NCBI RefSeq assembly: GCF_938045535.1
Contig: NZ_CALIMQ010000236.1
Coordinates: forward strand, 1 to 5,647
Direction: 5' to 3'
Length of the DNA: 5,647 nucleotides
Source of the DNA: an uncultured Campylobacter sp.
GTDB taxonomy: Bacteria; Campylobacterota; Campylobacteria; Campylobacterales; Campylobacteraceae
The first letter of the stretch is position 1. Each line of letters opens with the position of its first letter. A model generated the notes under the pieces. It did no database searches, was not told where the DNA came from, and saw only the letters and a list, made by a program, of their open reading frames with translations. Made by a program: the position numbers and the translations under genes. Below, piece by piece: positions 5,065-5,647 of the stretch.

Positions 5065-5647
5065 GCCGGGGTTTTCGCTCGTAGTTGCTTGGCAAATTTT
5101 ATCTTTGCCTCGCGTCTTACGTAGGAATTTCGCTCTACGCCGCTTTTGCTAAGAATTTTTATCTACAGCAGGCTCGCCGCTTTTACAATTACTTTGCTAT
5201 GCAACGTCGCTTTCGCAAGAAACCCTAGCAAAACATCGCCGCCTCAAAGGCGAGCTTCGCCGACGAACGCTACCGCTACTAGGAATTTTTTAAAAGAATA
5301 CTGCTTTTGCGCGAATTTCAGCAAATAGCGCGATCTTTGCGCAAAATTCATCTCGCTCTCTTCGCATAGAATTTCATCTTCGTCAGGTGACTCTAGCGGC
5401 ATACTGCTGTACTTTGCCGTCTTCGTGAAAAATTTTATCTTTGACGCGCCCGCTGCTTACGCAAGAAGCTTGGCTAAGACAATGCTGCTTCTGCCCCCCC
5501 CCAGGATACCGCCCGCTTCGTGGATTTATAGAATTTTATTTAGTCACGTTGTCGCTGAGATAAATTCTGCCCCGCTTACCGCTTCTGCGCGGATTTTAAC
5601 CATGCCTGACAAGCGCAATTAAATTTTACTTTGCTTTGATACGGCGG
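5065..5647. other. Noncoding tract with degenerate recurring motif, no credible gene
   Basis: About 580 bases to the window edge without a convincing frame. Short open stretches exist (for example a GTG-started 65-codon one at 5425-5622), but they have no ribosome site and no domain-like sequence. A motif close to TAGGAATTTxATCT recurs irregularly: 5121-5128, 5150-5156, 5279-5287, 5367-5374 and 5528-5536 are the clearest. Between the copies are CTTTGC, CGCTT and TTACG strings. It looks like decayed repeat or decayed coding sequence. GAATTT dominates here, whereas AAATTT dominates in the 2207-3214 tract, so the two spacers differ in composition. Confidence 0.55.
5494..5502. repeat. Homopolymeric C9 tract (G9 on the minus strand)
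   Basis: Nine uninterrupted C residues. In Campylobacter, G/C runs of eight or more are the usual site of slipped-strand phase variation. Here the run lies in a tract with no convincing gene. On the plus strand it falls within a 65-codon frame as three prolines; on the minus strand no frame with a proper start runs through it. It may be a remnant of a contingency gene, or may belong to a promoter or gene beyond the right edge. Confidence 0.85.

Noticed and set aside
5425..5622. 65-codon GTG-started frame through the C9 tract as a phase-variable gene
   Set aside because: No ribosome site, no recognisable domain, and no evidence that a change in tract length would join it to a longer frame. 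It is kept only as a finding about the tract.

Overview
The window looks like chromosomal DNA from a Campylobacter, most likely one of the higher-GC species of the C. gracilis / C. rectus / C. showae type. This is judged by eye from four things: the protein sequences, the very frequent AAATTT/AAATTTTA strings set in roughly 50% GC DNA, the GC-TATAAT style of -10 boxes, and the gene pairings. From memory, C. jejuni has the same neighbourhoods: a lipoprotein gene divergent from mobB-fbp-small gene (Cj0842/Cj0841c/Cj0840c/Cj0839c), and, elsewhere in its genome, a LysE-family gene beside dapE (Cj1049c/Cj1048c). No species assignment can be proven without a search.

Layout. At the left edge, on the minus strand, lies the first few codons of an unidentified gene (1-16). 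Upstream of it is a complete lipoprotein gene of unknown function (28-549). A 100-bp divergent promoter region follows (550-649). The plus-strand operon mobB-fbp-(small Cys-rich gene) occupies 650-2206 with very tight junctions: a 10-nt gap, then a one-base TGATG overlap. Positions 2207-3214 are about 1 kb without a credible gene, dense in AAATTT hexamers and inverted repeats, including a 54-nt near-palindrome. A second plus-strand unit follows: a LysE/RhtB-type membrane exporter (3215-3811) and dapE (3827-5005), ending in a terminator-like hairpin. Positions 5018-5647 hold no convincing gene. They contain an irregular, degenerate recurring motif (TAGGAATTT-like) and a C9 homopolymer.

How the genes work together. 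mobB (molybdenum cofactor) and fbp (gluconeogenesis) share an operon but no obvious pathway. The small protein with four cysteines, translationally coupled to fbp, is the least understood gene of that set. LysE-like export and DapE (the diaminopimelate/lysine branch) fit loosely as a lysine-related pair, though the exporter's substrate cannot be read from sequence. I see no CRISPR, transposase, tRNA, rRNA, phage or defence module. The genes are ordinary; the unexplained material is in the two noncoding tracts, and nothing here can be called a new system on sequence alone.
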